Source: Anoplopoma fimbria (lineage: Eukaryota; Chordata; Actinopteri; Perciformes; Anoplopomatidae). Taken from it: DNA of 64,000 nucleotides. How positions within the stretch are numbered: the first letter of the stretch is position 1; every line of letters begins with the position of its first letter. The position numbers and the translations under genes were made by a program. The DNA lies in contig NC_072456.1 in assembly GCF_027596085.1 (NCBI RefSeq), forward strand, positions 14,832,744 through 14,896,743. The letters are read 5' to 3'. This document shows positions 47,626-59,602 of the stretch, in pieces. The notes below the pieces were generated by a model. It was not told the DNA's origin and did not search any database. It saw only the letters and a list, made by a program, of their open reading frames with translations.

Positions 47626-50242
47626 TTTCATGTCATGTTTTTTTCTGCATTTAGTTGCAAAAAATATATACTGTACATCCTAGTTTTGACAATCTACTTT
47701 ATGGAGTACATTCTAAAAACGGTTCTCAACATATATGGGATTAGGCTATTATCCCAGATATAGTATATGATGCTTTAACATGTGTGATGTTCACCATGTT
47801 TAAATGCCCTCTGCAAAACCGTTCTTTCAAGTGGTTTACCCTTGTGTAAATTCACAAATGGAAACACTTAAAAGTGTGATGCAAATAAATAAAAACCATT
47901 TCATGACATGATTCCTTTGCATGTATGCACTTTTAAAATACACACAAACACACATAACTTATGCAACAGCTTTTACAGACAGTGCACCTAAAGTGAACAA
48001 TTGCCCCAAGAAACTATGACGTTGGAGTCTTGTTATTTTTAGGAAACATAAAGGCCTAAAAAGCAACATCAATATAAAACATCATGACAAACAGAGCATG
48101 TTTTAGTGCCACTTTAAAGTCGATTCACATCAATGGTCAATTTTTTCCTCTTCCAGACATTCTAACGTACCTCTCTAGTAGTTTCTTTTATCACAAAGCA
48201 TCCAAAAGAATCTATCTCTTGGATTTTGTAGGAAATAAAAACAAGTAGAACTGTGCAGCTATTTGTGAGTCACAGACAAACAACATTCATTCTGTGGCTG
48301 TAACTGTCTTTGTTGAATGAAAGCCAGGTTTGAAAAGGGCCTTTTCATGATTCATACTGTCCATACTCTTGCTTTGAGAAACAAACTTCACCATGGCCAA
48401 TGTCAGACAATATTTTAGAAGGGACCAAAATAGTTTTTATTGACAAAAGATTAAAATGTTTGTGTCTTAAAAAGTTATTCCACCATCCCATCTGCACTTT
48501 GTGGAGTTTTTCACTGGGCTGAAAGGAGCAGCAATCAATAATTTATAATTTTATCTTCTTTTCTTGTTCAAGTGGAAAATCTACATTGTCCTCTATAATA
48601 ACAAAGTTTTCAAAATACTAAGTAGAACTTAGCAATCAACAAACTCGAAACAAGTACATACAATTCTATAGATAGCCTACAGAATAAAGTGGGTTGCCCA
48701 GCAACCCTAACTTGAGATCCCCTGAGCCTACTGTACAGTGCAAGATTAAATATCCTCAGGACGATGGCTGATATGTTTAGATCCTCATATAAAGGAGAAA
48801 GGACTGGTCATGTCATAGGAAAGCACTTTAATCATAAAATAAAGCCTCCTGAGTGAAAACAAAATATCAATGAAGTGCCAACGGTCTTTTAAACATATAA
48901 TTCATGGCTGCTTTTGGCAACTTCACACTAACTATGCCTTCAAAAGGTAGCTGAATGTTGAAAATTTAGAAGTCAAGTCAGGAAAAGTGATGTTGTCCAA
49001 CCATTTCTGTTTTAGACTTTTTTTATAATTTTAAATAAACTTTAGAGCACTGTAGTAATGTTGATAGTGCGCTATTTCTGGCAGCCAGCATTTAAGTTTT
49101 ACTTTGTATCATTTTGGAAGTTTTGTTTGTGCTCTTTGTAATTATGTGAAGTGGTTTGCATTATTCATTAATCATATTGCGAGTCAGAGTGGGTATATTC
49201 TCAAATGAACTCAGTCACATGGTTGTTAGAGAGGAACTGAAGATATTATTAGCGTATCCTGTCCTTTCAGTATCTTGACAGTTTACAAACAGCCGTCCCT
49301 GAACCTCACAGGACTTCATTTAGATTCTTGCATCCTGCGAAAGGATGCTTAGGGTTGCATTTATGTGCACATTTATGAGGGTGTGGATACTTATTCCAAT
49401 ACTGACTGCAGACATCTGACTCGAAACATCAGCCCCGACCCTCTCATTGCATGTTTAGTAACATCCTGATTGTTAACTTTGTCCGGTCAGAAATCATCAA
49501 TGTAATAGCCTTGTCTCTTCCTCCTCTCTCTCTCTTTCTCACTTGCTTCCTTAATAGCACTTCCAATGGGCCATGTGAAATGTGTTGCAAATTTGACTTA
49601 ATGGCATTTCCTAACCTACCAATTACTCCTCTCCATGAACCTTTGACACATACACACACATACACTCCTTCAATAAGCAGACTAAATTAACAGCAGAGGG
49701 AAATGACGAGGGAAGAGTGATGGATTTGTCATGACCTTTAAGGTTAAAAAAGTCCTCTTACACCCACATGTCCTTCAATATGTTAATTCTCCTTAGGCAG
49801 ACTTAAGCCACTCAAAGCACAGAACCTTTCATTTTTGAGGTGACTGATATTAAAAAAAATATGCATATACAGGATGTGCACCATGAGATTTGCACACAGG
49901 TAATATGAATATAAGTCAAATATATTTAGTTGTGAGTGTGCAAAAGAGAAGCAGGAAATGACAAGGAAACCTGATTACCACTTTCTCAATCAGGCTGAGT
50001 AAGTGTCAACAGCTGGCTGTTAATACTGTGGCCTGATGGGAAACGTGCCAGCAGGCCGACAAGGAGGGATTGAACCAGGGTCGACCCTGAAATGGACGTA
50101 GAGAGAGGGGGATGGAGAGGGTGGGGGAGGAGGTTAGGAAATGAAAATGGGGGATTGGGCAGTGTGCAAGGGGGAGAGAGATGAACTCTGAGGAGAAGGA
50201 CAATCAAAGTGTCCAAGAACCCCAGAATCACTCATGTCCACG

Positions 50243-50246
<4 letters not shown>

Positions 50247-50340
<94 letters not shown>
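50247..50340. repeat. (CA)47 microsatellite
   Basis: Ninety-four bases of uninterrupted CA, the longest tandem repeat in the window; likely to vary in length between individuals. Confidence 0.97.
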
Positions 50341-50341
<1 letters not shown>

Positions 50342-50699
50342 TTCTGCCCCTTCATATCCCTATTGGGCCCTCTTTTCAGCAGATTGCTCCTTGTCCCCAG
50401 TCACCTTCATCATTCCACATGCACTCATTCCCCCCCCCTCTCATGCCCTCGTTCTCTCTCTCTCATCACCTGTAGCAGCACACTTACACACAAACTTAAA
50501 CAAATACACTGTGCACACTACGAAAACACCCCACCTCCTCCCAACACCAATCTGCTGGCTCGGTACTTGTGATCCTCCTCTCCAGCGTGCATTGCTAAAT
50601 GTAGAAATAATGAAATAGATTCAGGGCCACAAAGGTTGTAATGTATGCATTTGAGAGCCTGTTGAGGTTAGAGGCAAAGCACAGAAATTTAGGAAAAGA

Positions 50700-50725
50700 C
50701 ACACACACACACACACACACACACA
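50700..50725. repeat. (AC)13 microsatellite
   Basis: Perfect AC run, about 360 bases after the long CA repeat. Confidence 0.93.
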
Positions 50726-53612
50726 GGATCATTATCTCTGATTCTCTTTCCTTGATTAGCGGTGAACATGAAGGCAGAGTGGGCTTTTAAATGACACCAA
50801 GCTGAGCTATAGTATGTAGCCGGAGAGTATTAGGAGCATTCGTCTCACCCAACACTCGGCACCCCCACCTTTCCATTACCGGCAAAGACTAGCCACCATC
50901 CACCCACCAACCCCCGTCTTCCTCTAGCAACAGCTCTCAGATAGAAGACCATTAGCAAACGGAAATGAATAATACGAGCATTGGGAGTGGACTGTGTAGA
51001 ATAGATTGCTTTGTGTGTGTGTTTTACTACGCGCACATTATGACTTGCATCTTGCCGCAGGAACATATACTATATACTGTAGGTACATGTACACAGACAC
51101 ACACAAGGGCACTGATACTACTCCACTGAGAAGGCATACGTTTGCCTCAGACTAATGTTGGCTCCTCACAAATTGCTTTAAGTCCATACTGGGCAAAAAG
51201 CCAGAAAGCTCTGTATGCAGGTGGAATGGTGATGCTGGAGCTGGCTGCAAACCAGAGCCTACTGTATAGCATCACACACATCGACACATACATGTGCATA
51301 CACACTGTCCATTATGCATTAAGATAAACAAAAGCAGATGTATATAAGCCAACAACTGTAAGAAAAAAGGTTCAAATAAATGATGGAAAGTGAATGCATG
51401 TACAGTAACGGTTAACAAACAGTGGATGTATAGTGATTTAGAAGGAAAATGAAATGTATCAAATTTGTGCCTACTTAAGATGATGATGAAATTTGTTACA
51501 CATTAAAATGGAGTTTATCATTTGTATTCAGCTTATTCAGCAATTTTGATTTATGCTGAGAAAGCTCTCACTGCCAGGACCAACCAATTTGCTGCCGACC
51601 CAGTTGGCAGGCTATTTGAATCTGAAATATACAGAGATTGCCAATTTTCTGACGAATGGTCTCACAATATCATACATAGGCATGAAACTAAAATGATAAT
51701 GGTAAATTAACTAACAGTGTTGTTTATATCATTCATCCTGGTTTAAAGTGTAACCTTTCAGCTATAATGGTGGTCCTGTTTTTATTTATAAATGTATCAT
51801 AATGTGTTGTGAAAAATGTTTTTCAATCCAAGATTTTACCATTAATTTTGGTTACAGATTTACTTTATTTTCAAATTCACTAAATCCACTAGCCTCAATA
51901 TATAGATTGGTGGTAGCACACGATAAAAAACACACACACTGGCTAAGAAAAATCAATAGAATATATTTATTAAGATTTTCTGTTCAGCATAATTTCTAAA
52001 ATACATTTCCTTTTTTCTTAAACTCAAAGTTTCCTGTTTCTTCGAAAATAATATTACTTGACTCAAATGTACCAACTCAAATATACAATGGGAATTAAAA
52101 TAAAAAGTTTTATTTTTTCCTTGAAGATTCTAAGGCAACCTTTAAATGCCATTTTTTTCTCAGTTTTGGACCCAACAGATAAAGAATCTGAGATCCCAGA
52201 AAAAGTTAGAATAAAATTGAATCCTGTTTGGTCAAGTTTCCTTTGACCTTGGCAACCTGTCAATCACAAGTTAGCTTGCCAGGTGTTTAGGGAACATCTG
52301 TTAATTGAGGCTACAGAAAATAGCCCCGGTTGCAAGAACATTACTAACAGTGTGTTTGTCTGCAATTGTATCCTCACTTATATTTGACAGTTGTCTGTCC
52401 TCCCACAGTCTTGTATTTCTGAAAAAAGAGGGACGTAGATAAGATGGAATCTATTTTACAGAGAGATGGGGCTCAAGTGTGAATCAGCAATACTCATCTC
52501 TCACAAAGCTTTGACGGCAACTTGAGAACTGAAGGCTTCCCATAACGGCTGCAGCCTCTCACACGGATGGGGCCTTAAAAGGAGAGCTAAGATGAGACGT
52601 TTGTCATCCATAAGAGCAGCAAAACTGGGCCACTCTGAAGAATGGTGTCTAGACCCCAAGTGTAGATCATCCATTTTACAACAAGAGATGACTCTTACAG
52701 CTGAAAGAGGCACTGTTCTCTGCTTAAAGTTTCAGTGATGCTTTGCAGTACCAATTTTGGCTGGAGCTTACATGTATCATGAAATGGTAATGGGTACAGA
52801 GATCACTCAAGAATTCAGAGGCTCTGAGGATCTTCGACGTCTCCATCCAACTCAACCTGACTCAGTTTGTTAGGGTATTATCTGATGGATGGCTGAAATC
52901 TATTACTGAAGTGTAGATTATGTAATCTGTTTACATTTGCTATAGTAAACAAAATCTTTTATTATTCTTGATCCCATTTGTTGGCAGTCCATGTCCATTC
53001 TTACAGTATAATTACACAGGTCTATTTCAGGAATTTGTGTGTTAAATGCTAAATTAACACGTCAGCAGAACAGATGGATTAAGTAATAGTCCCACCTCGC
53101 TTTTTGCCGCCACAGGGGATCTTTTTTTCCCGCTGTGGCATCAAGCCAATTGAATGGAGTGACATCTGTGTGCTGCAGGTATCAATAGCAACATTGCTGG
53201 AGCTACAGTGCCTCATTATTTAGCTGAAGAGTATTGAAATGGTGTGCTTAAAGTCAACGCACTTTAGCTACTTCTGCTATCAAACTGTATTTCTTTATTT
53301 TTATTATAGTAATTCAATAATTTCTGAAAAAATTATCTTCAAAAAAAATGGATGACTTATTCATAATTTGATGACATTGCTGTTGGTTTCCAAGTAACCA
53401 TAAAGGAAAAGGATAACAAAAATGGTGTTTGCCTTGTGAAAAGCACTAGTAGTTGCTCAATACAGCTACAGCTGTAGTATTCCTGGTGTCAGTTCAGTTT
53501 GTGATAAACATCTACATGTATTGTATTAAAGCCTGTCACTTTAACCATATTCATCTTTCTATAACCAGAAAATACAGAAACTAAGATTTGTTTTATTTCT
53601 TTGTCTGTACAG

Positions 53613-54206
53613 TGCCTGGTCTGCCCTATATGTCAGTGGCACAGGACTCAGAAACATCAGCTGTTGTTCGCTGGGACCCTCCAGATCTCACCAATGGCAT
53701 GGACCTGCAGGGTTACCGGCTCCAGTTTGGCCGGAAAGATGTCTCTCCTTTGGCCACACTGGAATTTGCTCCCCAAGAACGACAGTACTCTGTGGGCAAC
53801 ATTCACCGGGGGGCCATTTATCTCTTTAAAGTCTCAGCCAAGAGCAGGGGGGGCTTTGGGGAAGAGGCTGTGGTAGAACTCAGTGTGCCCGAGAAGACGC
53901 CAGGGGGATACCCTCAAATTGAAGAGGGTTCCAACGTGACATGCTGCTCAGTGCAGCTGTCCTGGTCTCCTCCCGTGCTGGCGGAGAGAAACGGGTTAAT
54001 CACAGAGTACACTTTGGCCTATAAGGAAACCGGTACCGGAGGAGCCCCGCTGGAGCTACGCTTGCCCCCAAGCCAGTCCAGCTATGTTCTCAACAGCCTC
54101 AAACCCAACTCGGCGTACGATGTGAAAATACGTGCACACACCATTGTAGGTCCAGGGCCCTACAGCCCACCTATCCAGTATCGGACGGTGGCCTTTGATC
54201 CAACAG
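53613..54206 (+). CDS. ptprs: ptprs exon: fibronectin III repeats 6 and 7
   Basis: A 594-nt exon with two FN repeats. FN6 opens V-P-G-L-P-Y-M-S-V and includes VVRWDPPDLTNG, GYRLQFGRKD, PLATLEF and KSRGGFGEEA. FN7 starts near TPGGYPQIEE and includes VQLSWSPPVLAERNGLITEY, LKPNSAYDVKIRAHT and GPGPYSPPIQYRT. YRLQFGR, PLATLEF and SRGGFGEE match type sigma better than delta (YRLKFGRKD, PLTTLEF) or LAR. The acceptor is CTGTACAG at 53612 and the donor AACAG|GTAGGG. Both ends are phase 1. The open frame seen beyond 54206 is intron read-through. Confidence 0.96.
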
Positions 54207-55254
54207 GTAGGGCTTGCCTGTTTCTTCTCCGACCCGGTTGGCAGGGGGTTGGAAATTGGCAAAAAAAAATCTGCAACAACACAAAAATGAAAACTGACCC
54301 ACCCCCTCCTTCAACCACCTCCACTTCTCCTCAAGAAAGAGAAAAGATTGATATTAAAATTGTTTGCCATTGGATACTCACTTCACTAACCCAAACAAGG
54401 TAAACCCAAGTCAGTAAGTTATAGTCAGTCACTTTGAGACAGAGGAGAGCAGCCTAGAATTTCAAGGTAAGTGCTGTTTGGTCAGACACTCCCGTCAGTC
54501 TTCCTTGCAGCCCTTTGCCAAGCACACTCACGCAGCTAATGGCATCTCACATCCCCAGTTTTCAATCAAGGTAGGAGCTCAGTCAAACCCAGTCACTCCA
54601 AGAGTATGTATGGACTATTCTATGAGGATGACAGAAAGCAGATTTTGTTTTTTTATTTAATTTTTGGTTTCGGGTTTGTTTTGAGATATTTCCCCCCTTC
54701 CTCACCCCTTCCCTTTCCTAATTCCTCCTTTCCCCTTCCCCTGTCCCTTAGTGGGACAGTTTGTGGCATGGCATCCCCCAGATGCACTGCTAAGGACTGT
54801 TGGCATGCTGTGTTTTGAGTCTGTCTCTATGCCTGCCTGGCAGCACATTGGCAGTGCCAACCCAGACTCAGTGGAGGCGTAGGAGCAGTTGGCACTGGGA
54901 CCACATGGGTCAGTAGTTAATCCTCAAGTGGTCATTAGTTCAAAGACAGTGTTGAGATGGGTTGGCACTACCCATGGTGGCTAGCCAGTGGGCACACCCT
55001 TGTGCTCCATGGGTTTGTCATCCATGAGTCTTACGTGCTGTTTGTCTTAACCAATGGCGTTGCCCTTCTCACAGCCACAGTTACACTCACTCTTTAACCC
55101 CAAAGGAACGTTGCAGGGGAACAACAGCTTTTATTATTTTTTAAACAAAAGGTTCTTCTTTTGTTTCTCTTTCCTTGGTCTCTCTACATGTTCGATTTAC
55201 TAAAGATGTCTTTGTATTTTTTTCTTTTTTTTCTTGCATTTGTCAATTCAACAG
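54207..55254 (+). other. ptprs: Intron between FN7 and FN8
   Basis: 1.0 kb intron with a C/T-rich middle and a long T-rich tract before the acceptor at 55254. No other content was recognised. Confidence 0.85.
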
Positions 55255-55349
55255 ATGTTCCAAAGAATTTCACTGTGAAGTGGGCCACCAAAACCACAGT
55301 GGTCATTGCATGGAAGTTTTCTGAAAGCAGGTCTCCATACAAATGCACG
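55255..55349 (+). CDS. ptprs: ptprs exon: FN8 first part
   Basis: Reads D-V-P-K-N-F-T-V-K-W-A-T-K-T-T-V-V-I-A-W then FSESRSPYKCT. It corresponds to the family QVSPKNFKVKMIMKTSVLLSW segment; P-K-N-F, K-T and the core W are kept. The acceptor is AATTCAACAG and the donor ACG|GTAAGT. It enters in phase 1 and leaves in phase 0. Because it enters in phase 1 it can also be joined to FN3 (33367) in a short isoform. It is more diverged from mammals than the FN5 exons. Confidence 0.9.
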
Positions 55350-55705
55350 GTAAGTTTAATGTAGGTTAAAAAAAAGGAAAAAAAAAAAAAGAATTTCAAC
55401 TGTCAGCTCAGTTGCGTATTAATATAAAAAACATTCCTTTAAGATTTTACACTAGTGCAATGTTTTAGTGCGTTTGTTTCTATCAGTGCATTAATTCAAC
55501 TCCTAATCATTCCTACTTCCAACATACCAATTCCCTTGCTCATGTTATCATCACAATGCACATGCATTCTTACTTACTGCATTCTTACCTCCTTACCTGC
55601 CTGTCTATTAAACATCCAATCTATTGACCTACCGCCATGGTCATGCATCCAACTATCCGTCTTACCAATTATCGTTTATATTTCTGGACAATCTCTTATG
55701 GCCAG
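55350..55705 (+). other. ptprs: Short intron within FN8
   Basis: 356-nt intron ending in TTATGGCCAG. It starts with A-rich runs; the pyrimidine tract before the acceptor is weak. Nothing else was seen. Confidence 0.82.
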
Positions 55706-55956
55706 ATTGAGTACAACCGTCAAAAGATGGATGTGGATGCCAGGCAGATGAGGGTTCTAGTCACTGGGCTAAAGCACAACACCACCTACGAGTTCAGGGT
55801 GACCTGCCAGGAAAGCATGGACGGTGGACCAAGACACCGTGTGGTTGCCAAGACCGCACCTCTCATCCTGGTGAAGAAACCCAAGCTGGACATCTATGCT
55901 GAGCCTGACAACATGCTCACCATGTCCTTCCCACCGGTCGATACCAAGGATGTCAA
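55706..55956 (+). CDS. ptprs: ptprs exon: FN8 second part and linker
   Basis: Encodes I-E-Y-N-R-Q-K-M-D-V-D-A-R then VLVTGLKHNTTYEFRVT, GGPRHRVVAKTAPLIL and SFPPVDTKDVK. LKHNTTYEFRVT is the closing FN strand (with an N-T-T glycosylation sequon) and VAKTAP the family linker. The acceptor is TGGCCAG at 55705 and the donor TCAA|GTGAGT. It leaves in phase 2, so the lysine codon is completed in the next exon. Sequence is clearly family but diverged, as usual for this region. Confidence 0.9.
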
Positions 55957-56270
55957 GTGAGTAAAGCTTGCTGAAAGATGGGCTCTGCAGGCTCTGTCTG
56001 AATTATCTTTGAGGGTTGGGGTGTTTCGGATTAAGTCTTGAGATGTTTGAGATCTAATGTTATATGGATTGAGATCTCAAGATGTCTGAGATGTTGGAAT
56101 TAGAGATTAAGTTTTGGATTCCTGAGACACTTTGCTCAACCCCTTGCAAGCATTGAATTATCACTTCATTTTCCTATCAACAATGTGACAAATGTTTTCA
56201 TCTAAACAGCATACAATATCAATTGAGTGTTTGGTAATTTTTGTAATGTACTTTGGTGCTGTGTTACCAG
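55957..56270 (+). other. ptprs: Short intron in membrane-proximal region
   Basis: 314-nt intron, donor GTGAGT and acceptor TGTTACCAG. It contains imperfect local repeats of TTGAGAT/GAGATCT/GATGTTTGAGAT near 56036-56110; nothing else was recognised. Confidence 0.82.
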
Positions 56271-56358
56271 GACCTTCTATGTGGTTGTGGTGCCACTTAA
56301 GAGGACCTCAGGATCTGTCAAAAACCTGAAGAACCCAGATGAGATGGACATGGAAGAG
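56271..56358 (+). CDS. ptprs: ptprs exon: membrane-proximal region
   Basis: Reads (K)-T-F-Y-V-V-V-V-P-L-K-R-T-S-G-S-V-K-N-L then NPDEMDMEE. F-Y-V-V-V-V-P-L matches the family YFIVMVPL strand, and P-D-E-M-D-M-E-E matches PEDMDLEE. It enters in phase 2 and leaves in phase 0; the donor is GAG|GTAGGA. It sits in the extracellular region just before the processing site. Confidence 0.92.
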
Positions 56359-57385
56359 GTAGGATATACAAAAAAAAAGATGTGAGCCTATTTGGGCACA
56401 AAAGAAAAGATTAGGTGAATTGGGTAGCCTGGGTCAAACAGAGCATATGTTAGCATATCTAATAGGAAGAGGCAACTTCAAAACTTCCGTAATACGTTAT
56501 TTCTTGAAGAAAATATATTCCTTTCTCTCTACTGGCAAAACTGTGTGTTTCTAGGGAGGGATTCAAGAGACACTTGTTTGTGTAATAACAGTTGCATATG
56601 CTGGGCAAATTGTATTGTGCACACCGTGTACCAGACACGGGCACACACAACACAAACATAAGTACATCTCAGCTATGCTAATTCATTCCCCCAAGCATGC
56701 AGAAGAGAGAGAATTACACAGTCTTCTCCCACTCTTACCATCTTACCATAGCTCGAGGTCACCTTGTGCGCCAGATCAACAGCAACCATCCCTATTGGAT
56801 TTGGGATTACACACATTTCCTCTGCCTACTGCCTGCCTCTGTCTGCAGTTTGAAATGAATGAGAGGGGTTTGATGTTGGGGAGGGAGGTTGTTGGAGCCT
56901 GGTTAGATGGCACATTGCCTGAGTCTTAGCAGCTGTTTGAATCTAAGGATGCACTTACTTCTACTTTGTTTCCCTTGGTCTATGGAATCTCAGTTAGATA
57001 TAGTACAGAAAAATTCAATCCACAAGCACTTTTATTATTGAAATGTGATAACCTTTAATCCTGCCACATTGCACATATTTATTAGTGGGGGTAGGGTGGT
57101 TCCATCATTTATTGGCGATACCACATACATATTCTCTCTTGGCTCTCAGAGTATAAGGGTTGAACTACTGATGCGATGTTATTGTGTGTGTTTCTCTTTT
57201 TTCAACATTGAAAGCATCTACCTCTTTTGGTCTTTTTAATCTGTTCTTTACAAACACTGCAGATTTTAAACAAACATTTGACAGCATCAGAAAACATTAT
57301 CAGCCCAGACTTATTTGTTCTCTAGTTTAAGAAATCGCAATAAGAGGATACCTAGAGGAAACTAATGCCCGTTTACATCACTCAG
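56359..57385 (+). other. ptprs: Intron before the cleavage-site exon
   Basis: 1.0 kb intron with no recognisable element. The acceptor is CATCACTCAG; the pyrimidine tract directly before it is weak. Confidence 0.82.
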
Positions 57386-57595
57386 CTGTTGCGGGAGGTG
57401 ATCCCAAAGCGACGTTCACGCCGTCAGCTGGCTCAGCTGGACCAGAGGAAGCCCTACATCACAGCCTGTTTCAGGCAGCTGCCCTCCAGCTTCACGGTGG
57501 GATCTGACTACCGCCACAGTAGCTGTGAGAACAAGCCTCTTGAACCTAGCCAGGAGTATGTCTTCTTCCTGTTGGCTGAACTCAATACAACTGGG
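57386..57595 (+). CDS. ptprs: ptprs exon: furin site and membrane-proximal domain
   Basis: Encodes L-L-R-E-V-I-P-K-R-R-S-R-R-Q-L-A-Q-L then KPYITACFRQLPSSFTVGSD, LEPSQEYVFFLLAELNTTG. K-R-R-S-R-R (57407-57424) is a furin-type site. LAR-family proteins are cut here in the secretory pathway into an extracellular subunit and a membrane-bound phosphatase subunit that stay associated. The downstream part matches RPYIAARFSVLPPTF and the EYVFF strand. It is phase 0 at both ends; the donor is GGG|GTGAGT. Confidence 0.94.
57407..57424 (+). other. ptprs: Predicted furin-type cleavage motif K-R-R-S-R-R
   Basis: Six codons AAG-CGA-CGT-TCA-CGC-CGT fit the R-x-K/R-R furin rule and sit where LAR-family precursors are processed. 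This is from family knowledge; cleavage in this species is inferred. Confidence 0.85.
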
Positions 57596-57866
57596 GTGAG
57601 TTACTAGTTTAGCTCTGTTAAATACACTTCAGTTGACTTACTTTTAGTCAATTGCTTTTTGTCGGAGTGGATTTAATAATTCACTTCTGCCCATTTAATT
57701 GTAGTTCACTCCAGGTTTGTTCATATGAAACTAACATATTTCCTTTTTGTGCAGTTTGCTGCTACTCTTAGTTCACTGAAATTCATTCATCTCATGATTA
57801 TACCACACTCTAACCTGGACTGTGTTTAATTTGCTATGTAAACTTCTACCGGATCTTTCTGTTCAG

Positions 57867-58030
57867 AAAATGTTTGCTACCAGCCCTTATACCGACACAG
57901 TGATGACTCCCGATCTGGTGGTGGACCCCCTGCCAGTTGAGACTGGTGACGGACTCATATGGGTGGTGGGCCCAGTCCTCGCCGTGGTCTTCATCATCTG
58001 CATCGTCATTGCCATTCTCCTATATAAAAA
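57867..58030 (+). CDS. ptprs: ptprs exon: transmembrane helix
   Basis: Reads [12 protein letters not shown] then [20 protein letters not shown] followed by the helix [17 protein letters not shown] and a terminal lysine. The [24 protein letters not shown] block is essentially invariant in type sigma and delta and anchors the receptor in the plasma membrane. The acceptor is CTGTTCAG at 57866 and the donor AAA|GTGAGT at 58031. It leaves in phase 2, ready for either the 12-nt exon or the exon at 59938, which share the same entry phase. Confidence 0.97.
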
Positions 58031-58204
58031 GTGAGTTGGTTTGGAAATTCTATTTTTTTGTGGAGAATGCAGTTTGACCTCACATCGTTCAACCTCAAAT
58101 GATAGACAATACCATTTAGGGTTTGTATACAAGGCACTGCTATTTTCTAGTGTATGGTCAGTGTAAAATGCTTTATTCTGGAAACCTTAACAACCATTCC
58201 CTTA

Positions 58205-58275
58205 TCAAGATAACAGGGAATTGAACCCTTTAGCTTTGCATTGTTAGTGCCTTGCTCCAACCACTGCTTTACAGA
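58205..58275 (-). mobile_element. Possible reverse-oriented tRNA-derived SINE scrap
   Basis: GGGAATTGAACCC is the reverse complement of a box-B-like GGTTCAATTCCC and is followed by TTAGTGCCTTGCTCCAACCA, the usual order in reverse-oriented fish SINEs. Short and old; could be chance. Confidence 0.4.
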
Positions 58276-59107
58276 AGCAATATAACTGTGATTCATGCTT
58301 TAACTGATTTAGGGTAAATGTGCTGGAAGTCTCAGTGTTTTCTCTAATCCAGCAACACACAATGAACATTTTCCTGTCATTTGATGTTGAACATGTTATT
58401 TGCAGCGCTACAAGGGAATTGGGCTATTGGGAAATAATTGCATGTTAGGGAGCATGTTGAAAGGGGGGGCTGTGTTGTATTCTGTTTTCAGCACGATATT
58501 CAAAAACCCCACAACATTGTTGCATGTAAATATGAAAGAGCTTTTCTTGTCAAAAAGATGGTTGGGAGAATTGAGGGGGCTGGAGAAAGGAGAGAGGAGG
58601 AGATTCTTTGAGATGATGCTCAATAACTAGACAAAGAATGCTACAATCTAGCAATCAAGGGATGTCACAGATGTGTATTTAAGTAGGTATGCATTTCAGA
58701 TATAAATACCTATAAATACCTTCAGGAAATAATGCTCCGTAAAGGTGTCATTCTAATTTTGTCCAAGTTACTTTATAGTCATTTTTATAGGTTATTGCTT
58801 TAAGATTAATGCTATTAATATATTTTTTCCAGGAGTGAGTTACCCTATTTTCTTGTAGTGGAAATCAAGCTCTGCATTTATGCTTAATGAACAAGGCAGC
58901 TCTCCTCCTGTTACAAGTCTAAATACATTAACTATTCCTCATTGTGTGCTGGGGCTTCCAAACATCCGTCTACAGTTAAAAATGTCCCAATTTTTTTACA
59001 GTTAGTTGTAGCCTAAACAAGTCAAACTTGCTACTGTCAGATGATCCTTGCCTTGTCTGACCTTGCCTCAGTCTTTGTGGTTAGGGAGAGTAACATCTCT
59101 CCTTGGA

Positions 59108-59130
59108 TCTCTCTCTCTCTCTCTCTCTCT
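59108..59130. repeat. (CT)n microsatellite
   Basis: About 11 perfect CT units within a longer pyrimidine-rich tract. Confidence 0.93.
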
Positions 59131-59351
59131 TCTCTTTCTGTCCCCCCTCACTCTCCCATCTCCCTCTCCATCTCTCCCTGGTGAATAGTGTTTCCCGGGT
59201 CTGCCCTTGGCCCTGACATTCCCCTTACCCATCTATATCTGCACCCTCGCACACACACAGATACGCACACACACACCTACATAGACACACACAGACACAG
59301 GCTCACGAATGTATGCACTTACTTGCACATTTTATTGAATACTCACTTGTT

Positions 59352-59353
<2 letters not shown>

Positions 59354-59403
<50 letters not shown>
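59354..59403. repeat. (CA)n microsatellite
   Basis: About 25 perfect CA units, about 200 bases before the 12-nt juxtamembrane exon. Confidence 0.95.
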
Positions 59404-59405
<2 letters not shown>

Positions 59406-59602
59406 CATGCACTCTCCTCCTCCAAATGCTGATGAGCTTTATCTAGCGTTTTGCGAGCCCAGCAGCGACCCCTGTGAATTTTAAACTGCTCTCTATTGAT
59501 TTATCTCTCTTCTTGCCTCCCCCCTCTCCCTTTCTCCTTGTGTGTTGTGTTTTCACCATCTTTATATATTTATTTGACTCCTATTGCTTTCTCTGGAAAC
59601 AG

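Larger units (their letters stand above)
45434..53612 (+). other. ptprs: Long intron between FN5 and FN6
   Basis: 8.2 kb intron. It holds a hAT-type transposon remnant (46804-47625) with a GA repeat inserted in it, a very long CA repeat (50247-50340), a second CA repeat (50700-50725) and an AT-rich section (51480-52230). Open frames in the last section resemble nothing I know. Confidence 0.83.
58031..59602 (+). other. ptprs: Intron after the transmembrane exon
   Basis: 1.6 kb intron holding a reverse-strand SINE-like scrap (58205-58275), a CT repeat, a CA repeat and TGCATG hexamers at 58439, 58521 and 59404. No exon was seen before 59603. Confidence 0.82.

Noticed and set aside
50181..50618. 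Frames rich in H-T or V-C repeats
   Set aside because: They are translations of the long CA repeat and mean nothing as protein.
51522..51710. 62-codon frame with SAILIYAEKALTARTNQFAA
   Set aside because: Looked protein-like at first, but I recognise no family, flanks are AT-rich, and no splice sites fit the gene.
54207..54403. Apparent C-terminal extension of the FN6-FN7 reading frame
   Set aside because: It is read-through past the GTAGGG donor at 54207; the next true coding segment starts at 55255.
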